A stretch of 64,000 bases of DNA from Desulfovibrio sp. (GCF_019422935.1 NZ_JAHZCJ010000002.1:124001-188000); one strand, 5' to 3'. Positions 49,407-59,312 are shown, counted from the first letter of the stretch. Numbers and translations are program-made. Notes: a model not told the origin generated them from the letters alone.

Positions 49407-50735
49407 ATGGCGCAACTCTGGCCCGGCCTGGGCGGCCCTTCCATCAATTACATTTCTGGCGCCCCCAGTGAAAGCTGGCAGCAAACGTGGCCGCGTAGTC
49501 TGGTACTGCTGGGTTCCACAGGCTCCATAGGCCGCAGCACGCTGGAAGTTGCCGCAGCGCAACCGCAGGCCTTCCGCATGGTGGGTTTTGCCTGCGCCCG
49601 CAATGTGCAGCGCCTTGCGGAACAGGCCCTCACATGGCGGCCGCCGCATCTGGCGGTGCTGGACGAGGAGTCCGCAGCCAAACTGCGCACACTGCTGCCT
49701 GCGGACTACCGCCCCCGCATTCTTGTGGGGAGCGAGGGCTACGCGGAGCTGGCCTCCCTGCCCGAGGCCACCACCGTGCTTTCCGCACAGGTGGGCGCTG
49801 CGGGCCTTGCCGGAACGCTGGCGGCGGCTCTGGCAGGCAAGGTCATCTGCCTTGCCAACAAGGAATCCCTGGTGCTGGCTGGCGACCTTGTGCGCCGCGT
49901 GTGCGCCCGTACAGGAGCCGTGGTGCTGCCTGTGGATTCCGAGCACAATGCCATTTTTCAGTGCCTGGCCGGGCGCGGGCAGGAAGTGGAACGGCTTATT
50001 CTCACAGCCTCCGGCGGGCCGTTTCGCGGCTGGACGCGCGAAGCCCTGAGCGCCGTCACGCCCGAGCAGGCGCTCAAGCATCCCAACTGGAGCATGGGAG
50101 CCAAAATCACCATTGATTCAGCCACGCTCATGAACAAGGGGCTGGAGGTCATTGAGGCTTTTCACCTCTACGGCGTACCCGTTGAGCGCATCAAGGTTCT
50201 GGTGCATCCGCAGTCCGTGGTGCACTCGCTTGTGGAATTTCACGATGGCAGCCAGCTTGCCCAGCTCGGCACGCCAGACATGCGCATGGCCATTGCGGCC
50301 TGCCTGCTCTGGCCGCGCTGCGTGCCGGTCAACGTACCGCCGCTTGACCTTACGGCAAAGCCGCTTACCTTTCATGAACCAGACGAAAGCGCTTTTCCCT
50401 GTCTTGGACTGGCCAAGCAGGTGCTGGAAAACCGTGGTGGACGTTGCGTAGTGCTCAACGCCGCCAACGAAGCCGCAGTGGATCTTTTCCTTACAGGCCG
50501 TTGCGCGTTTATGGACATCCCCCGGCTGATAGCCGCCGCACTGGAGGCGCACGGCGCTTCCAACCCCGGCAATCAGCCTTTATGCGCGCCTCTTGAAAGT
50601 GCCGCTTCTGCAACTGACTGCGAAGCCGCACTGACAATCGAGGCGCATACACTGGCGGAGCGCATGCAGCGTCTTGACTGCCAGAGCCGCGAGCTGGTCT
50701 ACGGGCTGGCCCGTGACGGAGGTTCCTTGTGCTGA
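49407..50735 (+). CDS. dxr: 1-deoxy-D-xylulose 5-phosphate reductoisomerase
   Basis: The 442-residue protein has the NADPH motif GSTGSIGRSTL at about 36-46. AGLAGTLAALAGKVICLANKESLV, the DSEHNAIFQCL metal site and MNKGLEVIEAFHLYG follow. It commits carbon to the MEP isoprenoid pathway that feeds UppS. The protein is about 40 residues longer than usual, with an extra N-terminal segment and a small C-terminal insertion (near residue 390). Start 49407 has an AAAGGA site. The last bases overlap rseP. Confidence 0.95.
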   Translation: MAQLWPGLGGPSINYISGAPSESWQQTWPRSLVLLGSTGSIGRSTLEVAAAQPQAFRMVGFACARNVQRLAEQALTWRPPHLAVLDEESAAKLRTLLPADYRPRILVGSEGYAELASLPEATTVLSAQVGAAGLAGTLAAALAGKVICLANKESLVLAGDLVRRVCARTGAVVLPVDSEHNAIFQCLAGRGQEVERLILTASGGPFRGWTREALSAVTPEQALKHPNWSMGAKITIDSATLMNKGLEVIEAFHLYGVPVERIKVLVHPQSVVHSLVEFHDGSQLAQLGTPDMRMAIAACLLWPRCVPVNVPPLDLTAKPLTFHEPDESAFPCLGLAKQVLENRGGRCVVLNAANEAAVDLFLTGRCAFMDIPRLIAAALEAHGASNPGNQPLCAPLESAASATDCEAALTIEAHTLAERMQRLDCQSRELVYGLARDGGSLC

Positions 50736-51883
50736 CAACAATTATTGCAGTCGTGGTCGTTCTTGGCGGCCTGATCTTTTTCCACGAGCTGGGCCATTTT
50801 GCCGTGGCGCGTGGCCTTGGTATGGGCGTTTCCACGTTCTCTCTGGGGTTTGGCCCCAAGATTCTCAAATACCGCAGGGGCAAGACGGAATACGCCCTGT
50901 CGCTGGTACCGCTTGGCGGCTATGTGGCCCTGGTGGGCGAAAGCGACCCCAAGGACATTCCCGAAGGCTTTACTGAAAAAGAAAGCTTTGCCCTGCGCCC
51001 CGCATGGCAGCGTTTGCTTGTGGTTGCCGCCGGCCCTGCCGCCAACATCATTCTGGCGTGGCTGCTCTGCTGGACTCTGGCCCTTGGCTGGGGCACCCCC
51101 GTGCTGCTGCCGCAGGTCGGCGGCGTTGTGCAGAACGGCCCTGCGGACAAGGCGGGCATTCAGCCCGGCGATACCATCGTGAGCATCAACGGCGCTACCG
51201 TTGCCAACTGGCAGGCCATGGCCGATGCCATTACACAGAGCAACGGCAAAACCCTTGCCGTCACGCTTTCGCGCCCGGACATGGCCCCCCAGGCTGACGA
51301 TCAAACACGCACTGATGAAGCCGCTCAGCCTGAGCAAGGCATGATCATCAGCGTGGAACTCACGCCTGAACGGTCCATCCGTAAGACCATCTTTGGCGAA
51401 GAAGAAAGCGCATGGCTTATCGGCATCCGCAATTCCGGCGCTGTGCGGCTTGTGCAGCACGGTTTTGCCGATGCGGCCATTGCCGGAGCGGGCCAGACCG
51501 CAGACATGGTTTCGCTCACGTGGCAGAGCTTTGTAAAACTGGCCGAGCGCGTGGTGCCTCTGGATCAGGTGGGCGGCCCCATCATGATCATGCAGATGGT
51601 TGGCAAGCAAGCCCACGAAGGCCTTGCCGGGCTGCTGGCGCTGGCGGCGCTCATCAGCATCAACCTTGGCATCCTGAACCTGCTGCCTATCCCCGTGCTG
51701 GATGGCGGGCAGATTGTATTTTGCCTGTGGGAAATAATTTTTCGCCGTCCGCTCAACGCCCGGTTGCAGGATTACGCCATGCGCGCGGGCATTGCCCTGC
51801 TGGTGGCCCTCATGCTGCTTGCCACCTATAACGACTTGTGGCGCATCCTCAAGAATACCGGCTGGTTCGGGAGCGGCTCATAA
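50729..51883 (+). CDS. rseP: Site-2 intramembrane zinc metalloprotease RseP
   Basis: The 384-residue membrane protein starts at GTG inside the end of dxr. H19-E20-x2-H23 in FFHELGHF is the zinc site and NLLPIPVLDGGQIVF near the C-terminus holds the third ligand. One PDZ domain lies between (GGVVQNGPADKAGIQPGDTIVSINGA), not two as in E. coli. It cleaves anti-sigma factors or signal-peptide remnants in the membrane. It overlaps tsaB by one base. Confidence 0.94.
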   Translation: MLTTIIAVVVVLGGLIFFHELGHFAVARGLGMGVSTFSLGFGPKILKYRRGKTEYALSLVPLGGYVALVGESDPKDIPEGFTEKESFALRPAWQRLLVVAAGPAANIILAWLLCWTLALGWGTPVLLPQVGGVVQNGPADKAGIQPGDTIVSINGATVANWQAMADAITQSNGKTLAVTLSRPDMAPQADDQTRTDEAAQPEQGMIISVELTPERSIRKTIFGEEESAWLIGIRNSGAVRLVQHGFADAAIAGAGQTADMVSLTWQSFVKLAERVVPLDQVGGPIMIMQMVGKQAHEGLAGLLALAALISINLGILNLLPIPVLDGGQIVFCLWEIIFRRPLNARLQDYAMRAGIALLVALMLLATYNDLWRILKNTGWFGSGS

Positions 51884-52740
51884 TGCAGAACGGCACCGGG
51901 CTTGAGCTTGTCCTCAATGCCGCAGAAGGCGCGCTCCAGATCATTGTCACCGAAGACGAGCGGCTGATCTGCGTGCAGGAATGGCACAAGGCCGACAGAG
52001 CCACGGAAATTCTGGCTCCGGCCCTGGCAGAAATTTGCAGCAGCCTTGGCATCAAGCCCGCCGACTTTCGGCGCATTGCCTGCGTGCGCGGGCCGGGTTC
52101 CTTTACGGGCATACGGCTGGTGCTGACCACCGCCGCAGCCCTGCGCCGCGTGGGGCAGGCCCGTTTAGCGGGGTTGGACTACATGCAGGCTCTGGCCACC
52201 AGCGCCGTGCTCCAGCACAATCTGTTTTACGGCACCCCCGTATGGGTGCTCACCCACGCCCGCCGCAATCTTGTGCACTGCCAGCCCTTCATGTCGTATG
52301 GGCCGCAGATTCCGGCCCAGCCAACGCAGGCTGTTGACCTCTGCGCGCCGCAGGAGGCCCTGCGCCGTATTGAGACCGCACAGGGAGCGCCCCTGCCGGA
52401 TGGCACCGACAAACACCGTCGCACGCACATCTGCGGCAGCGGCCTTGCCCGCAATGCAGATGTTTTTGCGGCTCTGGAAGGCATGCGCATGGTTCCCGTA
52501 GAAGAGGAAACCAACTCTCCATTCGCCATGCCCCGGCTGGTCTGCCCGGATACGGCCTCGCTGTGTTTGCTGGCCCGGCACGGCGATTATTTTGACGCAG
52601 ATGTGGAGCCGCTTTATGTGCGGCCCTGCGATGCCGTTGAAAATCTCCCCCAACTGGCCCCGCGCATGGGCATGACTGGCGAATACGCGGTTGCCGCGTT
52701 GGACACCATGCTGGAGCGCTCCCCAACAAGCGAAATCTGA
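51883..52740 (+). CDS. tsaB: tRNA threonylcarbamoyladenosine biosynthesis protein TsaB
   Basis: The 285-residue protein shows the TsaB-type segment CVRGPGSFTGIRLVLTTAAALRR in an ASKHA fold. It supports TsaD/TsaE in making t6A37 in tRNA. It is somewhat longer than typical (about 230), with extra residues in the second half. The start lies in the rseP stop codon (TAATG). The N-terminal metal and ATP motifs of TsaD are absent, as expected for TsaB. Confidence 0.85.
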   Translation: MQNGTGLELVLNAAEGALQIIVTEDERLICVQEWHKADRATEILAPALAEICSSLGIKPADFRRIACVRGPGSFTGIRLVLTTAAALRRVGQARLAGLDYMQALATSAVLQHNLFYGTPVWVLTHARRNLVHCQPFMSYGPQIPAQPTQAVDLCAPQEALRRIETAQGAPLPDGTDKHRRTHICGSGLARNADVFAALEGMRMVPVEEETNSPFAMPRLVCPDTASLCLLARHGDYFDADVEPLYVRPCDAVENLPQLAPRMGMTGEYAVAALDTMLERSPTSEI

Positions 52741-52853
52741 ACATTCTTCTGCTAAAGCGTGCTTGACCGGGCACGTTTGCGAAACTGGAATCTTGCCAGT
52801 AATTCATAGCGAACCGCTACTGGTACAAACCCAACCACCACACGGAGAACCCC

Positions 52854-53471
52854 ATGATCCGTACCGTCAGACACTCACTTTCCCTATTGCTTTCATTGGC
52901 GGCTCTTGCCCTTATCCCCACCGCGCCCACCACTGTGAACGCTGCGGACAGCACCGCCCGCATGGAGCTGCCCGCTCCCGATAAAACCGGCGGCATGCCC
53001 CTGATGCAGGCTCTGGCCCAGCGGCGCTCCGTCAAAACGGGCTTCAGCGGGGCGGCCCTTTCGCCCCAACGGTTGAGCGACCTCTTGTGGGCCACCTGGG
53101 GCGTCAACCGCGACGGCGGCCGCAGAACCGCCCCCACGGCCATGAACCGGCAGGATGTGCGTCTGTACGTGGCCCTTGAAAGCGGCGTGTGGCTCTATGA
53201 ACCCGCCCACGCGCTCGTCAAGGTGCTGGATGGCGACTGGCGCGCCCAGATGGGCGGCGGCTCGCTCACCCTGCTCTACGCCATACCGCAGGGCAACGAA
53301 TGGGGCGGGGCGCATGTGGGCTCCCTGTATCAGAATGCCGGGCTGTTCTGTGCCTCCGCAGGGCTGGGCAACTTCGTACATGTTTCAGGCCTGCACGCGC
53401 TGGACGGCAAGCTTCCCCTGCCTGAAGGCTGGAAGGTCTTTATCATCCAGACGGTGGGCCTGCTGAAGTAA
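52854..53471 (+). CDS. Exported nitroreductase/SagB-type protein
   Basis: The 205-residue protein has a signal peptide (LSLLLSLAALALIPTAPTTVNA). A nitroreductase-fold domain follows, with LAQRRSVKTGFSG, LSDLLWATWGVNRDGGRRTAPTAMNRQD and GSLYQNAGLFCASAGLG. Such proteins normally bind FMN in the cytoplasm; this one looks periplasmic and lacks a twin-arginine motif. A GGAGAA site precedes the start. The gene stands alone and ends in a strong terminator. The substrate is unknown. Confidence 0.82.
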   Translation: MIRTVRHSLSLLLSLAALALIPTAPTTVNAADSTARMELPAPDKTGGMPLMQALAQRRSVKTGFSGAALSPQRLSDLLWATWGVNRDGGRRTAPTAMNRQDVRLYVALESGVWLYEPAHALVKVLDGDWRAQMGGGSLTLLYAIPQGNEWGGAHVGSLYQNAGLFCASAGLGNFVHVSGLHALDGKLPLPEGWKVFIIQTVGLLK

Positions 53472-53492
53472 GGCTTTATCATACGCAAAAGC

Positions 53493-53530
53493 GAATCCCC
53501 GTTCTTCAGTGAAGAACGGGGATTCTTTAT
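53493..53530. terminator. Bidirectional terminator after the nitroreductase-like gene
   Basis: GAATCCCCGTTCTTCA and its exact complement (53510-53525) form a 16-base stem around a single G, followed by TTTAT. It lies between convergent genes and also has A residues on the other side for the minus strand. Confidence 0.9.
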
Positions 53531-53573
53531 ATCTTGCGCACGTGGAGATGTGAGCAAAAGAAGGCCACTAGAG

Positions 53574-54416
53574 CTAGAACGGCAGTTCCCTGCTCTCCCG
53601 GCCCACGCAGATGCGGCAGCGCGTAAAACCAAAGGATGCGGCATAGGCCGCCAGTTCCTTAAAATGCGAGCCAGTATCTTCCACATTGTGCGCGTCAGAA
53701 CCAAAGCTGATGCGCAGGCCCATATCCGCCGCCAAGCGCATGATGGCCGGGCCGGGGTAGGGTTCTTGGAAGGGCTTGCGCAAGCCAGCCGAAGAAACTT
53801 CCATGGCAGTATCAGTGGTGCGCATGGCCTCAAGCACGGCGGCTATGCGATCTGTGCTGTCCGGCAAAGCCAGCCATGCCTGAAAATCATCAAAGCAGCA
53901 CACCTTGATGAAATCCGGGTGGGCCACCACATCCACCATGCCGCTGGCAGCCAGCCCCCGCATGGCCTCATAATAGGCATCGTAGCGCGCAAAACGCTCT
54001 TGGCGCTCCACTTCCGGCCCCCAACTGCGGGGAGAGCCTACAGGCACATCGTCCACAAAATGCAGCCCGCCGATGATGTAGTCAAAGGCATAGCGGCTGA
54101 CCATATCGCACATCCAGGGGGTGTTGACCGGCAGCCAGTCAAGCTCCATGCCCAGCAGTACGCGCGGTTGGGCCTGCGCGCCAGATTTTTTACTGGATGT
54201 CTGCTCTCGCAAAGCCAGCACTTCGTCGGCATAGGCAGGGAAGGTCACGGCGAGGTCGCCCTTGTACAAGGGGCAGGAATAACCGGGCGGCAGGGGGGAA
54301 TGCTCTGAAAAACCATACCAGACCAGCTTGCGCGCCTGTGCGGCAGCAAACATTTCGCCCACTGTGGCTAGGCCGTGCGAAGCAACGGTATGGTTATGAA
54401 TGTCGGCGCAGATCAT
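53574..54416 (-). CDS. PHP-domain histidinol-phosphatase-like hydrolase
   Basis: The 280-residue protein starts with the metal site ADIHNHTVASHG (H7, H9). FSEHSPLPPGY, VDVVAHPDFIK and SFGSDAHNVEDTG follow, which are the PHP motifs of the HisJ/HisK family. It probably hydrolyses histidinol phosphate or a related sugar phosphate in the cytoplasm. hisI and hisG lie about 3.5 kb away on the other strand. No sign of DNA polymerase fusion is present. Confidence 0.85.
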   Translation of the reverse strand: MICADIHNHTVASHGLATVGEMFAAAQARKLVWYGFSEHSPLPPGYSCPLYKGDLAVTFPAYADEVLALREQTSSKKSGAQAQPRVLLGMELDWLPVNTPWMCDMVSRYAFDYIIGGLHFVDDVPVGSPRSWGPEVERQERFARYDAYYEAMRGLAASGMVDVVAHPDFIKVCCFDDFQAWLALPDSTDRIAAVLEAMRTTDTAMEVSSAGLRKPFQEPYPGPAIMRLAADMGLRISFGSDAHNVEDTGSHFKELAAYAASFGFTRCRICVGRESRELPF

Positions 54417-54442
54417 GGTTTCTCCAGCCGCCCCTGGCCCTC

Positions 54443-55369
54443 CTAAAAAGCAGCCTGTGCAAGCAGGGAGTGGGCGTCCTTCACATCCTGGGCAATGCGC
54501 TGTTTGAGCGCGTCCACCGAGGCAAAGCGTTCTTCACCACGCACACGGCCCACAAACTCCAGGCGCATCATCTGACCATAAAGATTTTTGCCGTCTTCCA
54601 GCAAAAAAGTTTCAACACCAAGCTCGTTGTCGCCAAAGGTGGGTTTGCGGCCCACACAGGTCACTGCGGGCCATGCGTGACCCTCCAGGGTGGCGCGGGT
54701 GGCGTACACGCCTTCCACAGGAAGCACCACTTCGGGCTTGCGCTGGTTGGCGGTGGGAAAGCCCAGGCCAGCCCCGCGCCCATCGCCGTGCACAACTTCG
54801 CCGCTGAAACCGTGGAATCGCCCAAGCAGACGCGCGGCCCTCGCCACATCCCCCTGGCCTATGAGCCCGCGCAGAGACGTGGAGCTGACAACCGTACCTT
54901 CTACCAGCACGGGTTCAAGCTGCTCCACGGTAAAGCCGGTCAGTGCGCCAAGCTCGCGCAGCACGGTGACCTGCCCACCACGGTTGCGGCCCAGCGTAAA
55001 ATCGTAGCCCACCACAAGTCGGCGCAGATGCATGGGTTCAAGAATGGTCTGCACGAATGTTCCGGCATCCAGCGAGGCCAGTTCACGCGTAAAGGGCAGC
55101 TCAAGCACAAAGGGAACGCCCAGGGCTTCAAGCAGGGCGAACCTGTCTTCACGCGTGGTGAGGGGCATGTGCCCGCGCTCGGGAAAGAGCACCTGGCGGG
55201 GATGCGGCCAGAAGGTCATGACCACCGGGGTCAGGCCTTCCTGCGCAGCAACCTCAAGTGTGCGGCGGATAAGAGCCTGATGCCCAAGGTGGACGCCGTC
55301 GAAATTACCGATGGTGACGGCCGCACCCGCGAGGGTGCCCAGCGCGTCAACTGAATGGACGATTTTCAT
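54443..55369 (-). CDS. ribF: Bifunctional riboflavin kinase/FAD synthetase RibF
   Basis: The 308-residue protein has the FAD synthetase domain with TIGNFDGVHLGHQ (about 19-31). The SSTSLRGLIGQGDV segment follows, and then a riboflavin kinase domain with GRGAGLGFPTAN. It converts riboflavin to FMN and FAD, needed for the many flavoproteins in this window. The start at 55369 has a weak binding site, but places the family N-terminus correctly. It lies downstream of a conserved hypothetical gene on the minus strand. Confidence 0.94.
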   Translation of the reverse strand: MKIVHSVDALGTLAGAAVTIGNFDGVHLGHQALIRRTLEVAAQEGLTPVVMTFWPHPRQVLFPERGHMPLTTREDRFALLEALGVPFVLELPFTRELASLDAGTFVQTILEPMHLRRLVVGYDFTLGRNRGGQVTVLRELGALTGFTVEQLEPVLVEGTVVSSTSLRGLIGQGDVARAARLLGRFHGFSGEVVHGDGRGAGLGFPTANQRKPEVVLPVEGVYATRATLEGHAWPAVTCVGRKPTFGDNELGVETFLLEDGKNLYGQMMRLEFVGRVRGEERFASVDALKQRIAQDVKDAHSLLAQAAF

Positions 55370-55410
55370 TAGATATGCCGATTCCCAAACAGATAGCGCA
55401 CGCCCGGCGG

Positions 55411-55917
55411 CTAGATGAGCCGGTCGAAAACGAGTTTGTAGATCTTGCGGATATGCAGCACCAGTTTGAGGTTGATGCTCTTGGCCTGGCCGGGATCCAG
55501 CGTGGAAAAGGAGCACAGGTGCCGGGCAACTTCGCTGAAGTCGCCGTCGCCCCGTGGCTCAAGCATGGCCCAGTATTCATTGGCCCGCTGCACAATATGG
55601 CTGCTGTGCTTGTCCTTGTGCGCCCGCACGTATTCCTGCTGAAAAAGCTCAAACATGCGCTGAGCATCAACAGGAAAAGACCGCGCCAGTGCCAGTCGCC
55701 ACAGGGCCATGTAAAGCCCCATGAGTTCCGACTGCATCTGGCGGCGACGCATGAACTGCATGCGCTTGATGCCCAGCAGTTCAAGCTCAAGGGTAAAGTC
55801 GGCATCGGCCAGCAATGCCTTGAAATTCTCCAAAGCCGCTCGCGCGGCTTCAGACGGGGCACCGTCTGTCGATGCCTCCTGCGTGGTGAGATCGTCACTG
55901 TTCTGCATGGCTGTCAC
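55411..55917 (-). CDS. Conserved hypothetical helical protein
   Basis: The 168-residue protein is predicted to be largely helical (RRRQMQSELMGLYMALWRLALARSFPVDAQRMFELFQQEYVRAHKDKH), soluble, with no known motif. The segment EYWAMLEPRGDGDFSEVARHLCSFSTLDPGQ is notable but not recognised. The gene lies between the helicase and ribF on the minus strand with short gaps, so it is probably cotranscribed with them. The function is unknown. Confidence 0.75.
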   Translation of the reverse strand: MTAMQNSDDLTTQEASTDGAPSEAARAALENFKALLADADFTLELELLGIKRMQFMRRRQMQSELMGLYMALWRLALARSFPVDAQRMFELFQQEYVRAHKDKHSSHIVQRANEYWAMLEPRGDGDFSEVARHLCSFSTLDPGQAKSINLKLVLHIRKIYKLVFDRLI

Positions 55918-55950
55918 ACTTAACTGTTTGCTCGTAAAATCCCCAAATGC

Positions 55951-57693
55951 CTAGTCTCCGCCCTCGCGGGACGAACCCTGGCCCTGCCCGTCGGCAGATT
56001 GCCCTGCAGTACCCTCGGTTGCATTGCCGCCACGACGTCGCGAGGAACGGCGACGGCGTTTGCCGGAATGCGAAGAATTGCCCTCGCCAGCGCCGGAATC
56101 AGAACCGGAATCCGGGGCTGATCCGCCCTGCCCTTCAGAGGCAGCGGGGCTGGCTTCCTCTGCGTCCGCGCTGCGACCACCGGATGGCTTTGGCCGACCA
56201 CCGCGTGAACGGCCCGGCTTTGCCTGACGCGACTGACGCTGCTGCCCCTCGGCGGCGCGAGGCCGCCCATCGGGAAAGCGTGTTTCGCGCAGGCTTTCCT
56301 GATGGCAGGCATCCAGCAGCATGGCCAGAAGCAGCACGTTGTCTTCTTCATCGCTCTGCGTGGCCAGATCGCGCGCAAGCTGGGCATAACGCCCAACGCG
56401 CATGCGTTCAAGCCCAGTCAGATTGCGGAACCGCCCTTCAAGAATGGCGGTCAGTCTGGCCCCGGCCACCCGCGCCACGTCTTCGTCAGAAGGCAGAGGC
56501 AGGGGCATTATGCCTATCTTGTAGTGCTTGGCGATACGGTCAAGCTCCATGCGCTGCATCACGTCCACCAGCGAAATGACCGTACCGGCGGCACCCGCAC
56601 GGCCTGTGCGACCTGCGCGATGGATGTAGCTCTCGTGATCTTCCGGCGGTTCATAAAGAAAAACGTGCGAGAGCTGCGCAATGTCAATGCCCCGGGCCGC
56701 AACATCTGTAGCCACAAGATATTGCAGCTTGCCCTCGCGGATCTTTTCAAGCACGGCCTCGCGACGCGACTGTGAAAGATCCGCAGAAAGCTCGTCGGCG
56801 CTGTAGCCAAACCCCTGCAAAACGCCCGTCACATAATGAACGTTGGACTTGGTATTGCAAAAAATAATGGCGGAGGCGGGATTTTCCGTTTCCAGCAGGC
56901 GCACGAGCGCGCGGTCTTTATCCATGGGCTTCACCTCGCAAAAGAGGTGCTGCACTTCGGCCACGTGCACTTCTTTTTGCGAGAGGGAAAGCATGGCCGG
57001 TTCCGCCATGAATTCGCGCGCCAGCTTGAGCACATGGGGCGGATACGTGGCGGAGAACAGGCATGTATGGATGCGCTTTTGCGGCAGATAGCTCTGGATT
57101 TCCTTCATGTCGGGATAAAACCCGATGGAAAGCATGCGGTCGGCCTCGTCAAAAACCAGAACGCGCAGATCGCGCAGCTCCATGGTGCGGCGCAGCAAAT
57201 GGTCAAGCACGCGACCGGGCGTGCCCACAATAACCTGCGCGCCATCGCGCAGGGCATCCATCTGCTTTTTATAGCCCACGCCGCCATAAACAGCGGCAGT
57301 GCGGATGCCTGTTTCTGCAAAAATTACAGCGGCCTCGCGCTCAACCTGAACGGCGAGCTCGCGCGTTGGGGCCAACACCAGTGCCTGCGGGGCCTTGAGG
57401 TCGGCAGAAATATGGGGAAGCATGGGCAAGAGGTAGCAGCCAGTCTTGCCGCTGCCAGTGCGGGACTGCACCATGATGTCGCGCCCGGCCAGCAGATAGG
57501 GCAGGGCCAGCGACTGCACGGGCATAAGGCTTTGCCAGCCGGCCCGGCGGCAGGCCGCACTCACGGTTTCGGGCAATTCGTCAAGAGTCACCCTGGGCAG
57601 GGCGTCATCGGGTTCGCTGACGGAAATGCCTTGCAGCGCGGCGTCAGAAGCGGAATCCGCACAATCATTCACAGTGGAATCGTAATCGGCCAT
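55951..57693 (-). CDS. DEAD-box RNA helicase with disordered basic C-terminus
   Basis: The 580-residue protein has the RecA-like helicase core. Its motifs are Walker A SRTGSGKT (77-84), PTRELA, TPGRVLDHL, DEAD in LVFDEADRML, SAT, and HRAGRTGRAG for motif VI. About 110 C-terminal residues are rich in Arg, Gly, Ser and Gln (GKRRRRSSRRRGG), an RNA-binding type of tail as in RhlE/CsdA. The start at 57693 follows a weak GGGAA site; an ATG nine codons earlier is a possible alternative. It likely remodels mRNA or ribosomal precursors. Confidence 0.92.
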   Translation of the reverse strand: MADYDSTVNDCADSASDAALQGISVSEPDDALPRVTLDELPETVSAACRRAGWQSLMPVQSLALPYLLAGRDIMVQSRTGSGKTGCYLLPMLPHISADLKAPQALVLAPTRELAVQVEREAAVIFAETGIRTAAVYGGVGYKKQMDALRDGAQVIVGTPGRVLDHLLRRTMELRDLRVLVFDEADRMLSIGFYPDMKEIQSYLPQKRIHTCLFSATYPPHVLKLAREFMAEPAMLSLSQKEVHVAEVQHLFCEVKPMDKDRALVRLLETENPASAIIFCNTKSNVHYVTGVLQGFGYSADELSADLSQSRREAVLEKIREGKLQYLVATDVAARGIDIAQLSHVFLYEPPEDHESYIHRAGRTGRAGAAGTVISLVDVMQRMELDRIAKHYKIGIMPLPLPSDEDVARVAGARLTAILEGRFRNLTGLERMRVGRYAQLARDLATQSDEEDNVLLLAMLLDACHQESLRETRFPDGRPRAAEGQQRQSRQAKPGRSRGGRPKPSGGRSADAEEASPAASEGQGGSAPDSGSDSGAGEGNSSHSGKRRRRSSRRRGGNATEGTAGQSADGQGQGSSREGGD

Positions 57694-57948
57694 GTATTTT
57701 CCCGGCGGCACACCCGCCATAACTAAGAGTTTTGCTAACGTGCCAGCATGCCACACCCGGCATAGATTCGCAAGTTGCGCCTTTTGCGGTGGACCATGCT
57801 GCCTCAGGAACGCCGCGCTTGCGTCCTGCGGCTCTTGCAGGTAGATTTAACTGTTTGCGCGGAACAAACCGCACTATTAGACACCGCATTTTGTCGGCAC
57901 AACGCAAGCGCGCACAGCCCTGCCAACCGACACAACAAAGGAGGCCCC

Positions 57949-58365
57949 ATGTCCGCTACCCCTGACGGCAGCGCGGCTCTGGAAGGCAACCCCGGGTTTC
58001 AGCCCGACTTCAGCAAGGGGCTTTTGCCCGCCATCGCCCAGGATTGCGACAGCGGCGAGGTGCTCATGCTGGCCTATATGAATGAAGACGCATGGCGCAA
58101 AACCCTTGAAACCGGCGAGGCCCATTACTGGAGCCGCAGCCGCAAGGAGCTTTGGCACAAGGGCGGCACCTCGGGCAATGTACAAAAAGTGCGTTCCCTG
58201 CGGCTTGATTGTGACAATGACACCATACTGCTGCTTATTGAGCAGATCGGCGGGGCCGCCTGTCATACAGGACGGCGCTCCTGCTTTTACAGGGAATTGA
58301 AGCAAGGTTCGGTGCGGGAATGCTCCCCGCAGATTTTTGACCCCAAAAAAGTCTACGGTCGATAG
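57949..58365 (+). CDS. hisI: Phosphoribosyl-AMP cyclohydrolase
   Basis: The 138-residue protein has [10 protein letters not shown] (D87, D89, D91) and the zinc site C105-H106 with C112 ([12 protein letters not shown]), the HisI signature. It opens the purine ring of PR-AMP in histidine synthesis. It is not fused to HisE. A GGAGG site lies nine bases before 57949. It is directly followed by hisG. Confidence 0.95.
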   Translation: MSATPDGSAALEGNPGFQPDFSKGLLPAIAQDCDSGEVLMLAYMNEDAWRKTLETGEAHYWSRSRKELWHKGGTSGNVQKVRSLRLDCDNDTILLLIEQIGGAACHTGRRSCFYRELKQGSVRECSPQIFDPKKVYGR

Positions 58366-58377
58366 AAGGAAACTGTC

Positions 58378-59271
58378 ATGAGCGCGGATACCATGCCCAT
58401 CATCAAGCTTGGCGTGCCCAAGGGCTCGCTGGAAGAAGCCACCATCAACCTTTTTGAACGCGCGGGCTGGAAAATCCGCAAACATACGCGCAACTATTTT
58501 CCCGACATCAACGACCCGCAGATCACCGCATCGCTCTGCCGCGTGCAGGAAATCGGCGAATACATTGAAGCTGGCGTGCTGGACGTGGGCATCACCGGCC
58601 TCGACTGGCTGACCGAGCGCAACCACGAAGACAAAGTGGTACGCGTGTCCGACCTTGTATATTCCAAGACATCCAACCGCCCCTGCCGCTGGGTGCTGGC
58701 CGTGGCGGGCGATTCGCCCTACCAGAAGGCCGCCGACCTCGCGGGCAAGCGCATCGCCACCGAACTGCAAGGCCTGACGCAGCGCTATTTTGACCGCGAA
58801 GGCGTCAAGGTTGACGTATTCTACTCTTGGGGCGCCACCGAAGCCAAGGTAGTGGAAGGTCTGGCTGACGGCATTGTGGAAGTGACCGAAACCGGCACCA
58901 CCATCCGCGCTCACGGCCTGCGCATTATTGACGAGGTCATGGTTTCCTACCCTGTGCTCATTGCCAATAAAAAAGCCTGGGAAGACCCCGCCAAGCGCGC
59001 CAAAATCGAACAGCTCGATCTACTGCTCCAGGGCGCGCTCAAGGCGGAAAATCTGGTGGCCCTCAAGATGAACGCCCCTGCTGATAATCTGGCCGCCATC
59101 CTTGAAATGCTGCCCTCGCTCAATTCGCCCACGGTTTCGCCCCTGCGCGACACCCACTGGCTCTCAGTGGAATCCGTGGTGCAGATTGATGTGGTGCGTG
59201 ATCTGATTCCCCGCCTGCGCCTTGCTGGTGCGGAGGGCATCATTGAATACGCCCTGAACAAGGTCATTTAG
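58378..59271 (+). CDS. hisG: ATP phosphoribosyltransferase (long form, with regulatory domain)
   Basis: The 297-residue protein starts the first histidine step. LGVPKGSLEEATINLFERAGW and DVGITGLDWL lie in the catalytic lobes, and the segment GLADGIVEVTETGTTIRAHGL is characteristic. The C-terminal 75 residues form the ACT-like histidine-sensing domain, so it is the hexameric feedback-regulated type without HisZ. It lies 12 bases after hisI. Confidence 0.97.
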   Translation: MSADTMPIIKLGVPKGSLEEATINLFERAGWKIRKHTRNYFPDINDPQITASLCRVQEIGEYIEAGVLDVGITGLDWLTERNHEDKVVRVSDLVYSKTSNRPCRWVLAVAGDSPYQKAADLAGKRIATELQGLTQRYFDREGVKVDVFYSWGATEAKVVEGLADGIVEVTETGTTIRAHGLRIIDEVMVSYPVLIANKKAWEDPAKRAKIEQLDLLLQGALKAENLVALKMNAPADNLAAILEMLPSLNSPTVSPLRDTHWLSVESVVQIDVVRDLIPRLRLAGAEGIIEYALNKVI

Positions 59272-59312
59272 CATTAGCCGTTCGCAAGGGCGGCAACACA
59301 AATAACGGCAAG

